Assembly: GCF_011602485.2 (NCBI RefSeq)
Contig: NZ_CP050022.2
Span: 2,128,001-2,192,000 of the forward strand
Reading direction: 5' to 3'
Length of the DNA: 64,000 bases
DNA from: Bradyrhizobium sp. 1(2017)
GTDB lineage: Bacteria > Pseudomonadota > Alphaproteobacteria > Rhizobiales > Xanthobacteraceae
Shown here piece by piece: positions 62,923-64,000 of the stretch. How positions within the stretch are numbered: position 1 is the first letter of the stretch; the number at the start of each line of letters is the position of its first letter. The notes under the pieces are model-generated. The model was given only the letters and a program-made list of their open reading frames with translations. It searched no databases and had not been told where the DNA came from. Made by a program: the position numbers and the translations under genes.

Positions 62923-63114
62923 ATGCCGCCGTTCGTCGCTTTCGCGGGCGTCCTGGGTGGGCTTGCCGTGGTCCGCTGGGCCTACAAGACCGCCATCCGG
63001 ATCAACCAGGAGCTGGAGGAGATGCGCCTGTCGCGCGTCGCCGAGGCCGCCTCCATGGGGGACATCCAGACCCTGAAGCGTGACCCCGTGACGGGAGCTT
63101 ATCGGCCGGGTTAG
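62923..63114 (+). CDS. Small conserved protein, unknown function
   Basis: A 63-residue protein. A hydrophobic N-terminus (PPFVAFAGVLGGLAVVRWAY) is followed by a charged helix (NQELEEMRLSRVAEA) and the tail TLKRDPVTGAYRPG. The single hydrophobic segment suggests a small inner-membrane protein. It lies between the S49 gene and glyQ. I recall similar small ORFs at this place in other Rhizobiales, but the family is not named here. Confidence 0.75.
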   Translation: MPPFVAFAGVLGGLAVVRWAYKTAIRINQELEEMRLSRVAEAASMGDIQTLKRDPVTGAYRPG

Positions 63115-63135
63115 GGGCCCGCCCTCCGCTCAATC

Positions 63136-63238
63136 GTCATTCCGGGGCTCGCGAAGCGAGAACCCGGAATCCATCGAACCACGGAGCGAGCGGCGCAAAT
63201 GGATTCCGGGCTCGCCCTGCGGGCGCCCCGGAATGACG
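63136..63238. repeat. Dispersed palindromic element, family B (copy 3)
   Basis: GTCATTCCGGGGCTCGCGAAG and GAACCCGGAATCCA face TGGATTCCGGGCTCGC and GCCCCGGAATGACGG. It lies upstream of glyQ. Confidence 0.9.
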
Positions 63239-63326
63239 GCCAATCCGCCCCCTTCGCCTTGATTCCCACCCCCGCCGTCGATACGGTCCCGCGCGATTCA
63301 ACCCCCCGCGAGAGCCCGATCTGACG

Positions 63327-64000
63327 ATGGACGCCTCATTGCCCGCCCATATGCGCCCGGAACGCTCGTTCCAGGGCTTCATCCTCGCGCTACAGCGGTT
63401 CTGGGCCGAGCAGGGCTGCGTGATTTTGCAGCCCTACGACATGGAGATGGGCGCGGGCACCTTCCATCCGGCCACCACCTTGCGCGCGCTCGGGCCGAAG
63501 CCCTGGAACGCCGCCTATGTGCAGCCCTCGCGTCGGCCCAAGGACGGCCGCTACGGCGAGAATCCGAACCGGATGCAGCACTATTACCAGTTCCAGGTGA
63601 TCATGAAGCCGTCGCCGCCGAACCTTCAGGAGCTGTACCTGAAGTCGCTTGCCGCGATCGGCATCGATTCCGCCCTGCACGACATCCGCTTCGTCGAGGA
63701 CGATTGGGAAAGTCCGACGCTGGGCGCCTGGGGCCTCGGCTGGGAGTGCTGGTGCGACGGCATGGAAGTCAGCCAGTTCACCTATTTTCAGCAGGTCGCG
63801 GGTTTCGAATGCGCGCCGGTCGCGGGCGAGCTCACCTACGGGCTCGAGCGCCTTGCGATGTATGTGCAGGGCGTCGACCGCGTCTACGACCTCAATTTCA
63901 ATGGCCGCGATGGCGATGCCAAGGTCACCTATGGCGACGTCTTCCTTCAGGCCGAGCGGGAATATTCGAAGCACAATTTCGAAGTGGCCGACACCGCGAT
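63327..64000 (+). CDS. glyQ: Glycyl-tRNA synthetase alpha subunit, 5' part
   Basis: The window ends inside this gene; 224 codons are visible. The protein begins [15 protein letters not shown] and has [38 protein letters not shown] and GWEVWCDGMEV-like sequence (read here as [11 protein letters not shown]), hallmarks of the bacterial alpha2beta2 enzyme. It activates glycine and charges tRNA-Gly together with the beta subunit, which should follow beyond the window edge. An ATG eight codons in is an alternative start. Confidence 0.96.
   Translation, partial: MDASLPAHMRPERSFQGFILALQRFWAEQGCVILQPYDMEMGAGTFHPATTLRALGPKPWNAAYVQPSRRPKDGRYGENPNRMQHYYQFQVIMKPSPPNLQELYLKSLAAIGIDSALHDIRFVEDDWESPTLGAWGLGWECWCDGMEVSQFTYFQQVAGFECAPVAGELTYGLERLAMYVQGVDRVYDLNFNGRDGDAKVTYGDVFLQAEREYSKHNFEVADTA

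Overview
This window looks like a stretch of chromosome from Bradyrhizobium or a very close relative (Alphaproteobacteria, Hyphomicrobiales). The evidence is the high GC content, the fused cytochrome b/c1 gene (fbcH), the fused anthranilate synthase trpE(G) with a tandem-Trp leader peptide, a CcrM-type cell-cycle DNA methyltransferase, and many dispersed palindromic intergenic elements. No rRNA, tRNA, CRISPR array, phage or transposase gene was seen. Most genes are core metabolism or information processing, with small accessory blocks between them. All product names rest on reading the translated sequence and recalling families; no database search was run.

Layout. 1-1576 (minus): trmL, queE, queD and the start of a probable hemF. 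1856-4521 (plus): petA and fbcH, the cytochrome bc1 complex, closed by a hairpin terminator. 4662-8595 (plus): dienelactone hydrolase, trpL attenuator and trpE(G), apt. 8629-18428 (minus): a pair of unusual P-loop ATPases, an M48 protease with LemA, an Rsm22-like methyltransferase, smc, a DsbA-like protein and a DciA-like protein. 18628-26300: mutY, a Cache/HAMP/GGDEF diguanylate cyclase, a PaaI thioesterase, a flavin monooxygenase, a GST, a LysR regulator divergent from an NTF2-like protein, and a DUF1127 protein. 26427-31821 (plus): heme oxygenase overlapping a bacteriophytochrome-HWE kinase-receiver fusion, then a chemoreceptor. 31880-39412: GST, small membrane protein, ccrM, zinc metallopeptidase, moaB, MarR-GNAT fusion, a small glycosyltransferase, and an RMD1-family protein.

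39690-47778: ackA and xfp (a phosphoketolase-to-acetate route on the minus strand), radical SAM protein, VOC protein, rnhB, and a GT39-like membrane protein. 47926-53564: uracil-DNA glycosylase divergent from etfQO, a secreted TPR protein, and ispE. 53686-59146 is a regulator-rich accessory block (AEC permease with LysR; HxlR, FabF-like synthase, LysE exporter, hydrolase) bounded by repeats. 59569-64000: ispB, a DUF2007 protein, a tRNA-type methyltransferase, an unlisted 32-residue membrane protein, an S49 peptidase, a small conserved protein, and glyQ, cut by the window end.

The most useful unannotated signals are regulatory: the trpL attenuator, four GANTC sites clustered at the ccrM start, near-perfect operators beside the MarR-GNAT, HxlR and second LysR genes, and a promoter predicting a leaderless mRNA for the radical SAM gene. 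About nineteen copies of eight or so mosaic palindromic repeat families fill most intergenic gaps. They reach into coding sequence at the 3' ends of two LysR genes. The best candidate for an undescribed system is the pair of adjacent P-loop ATPases at 8629-10110.
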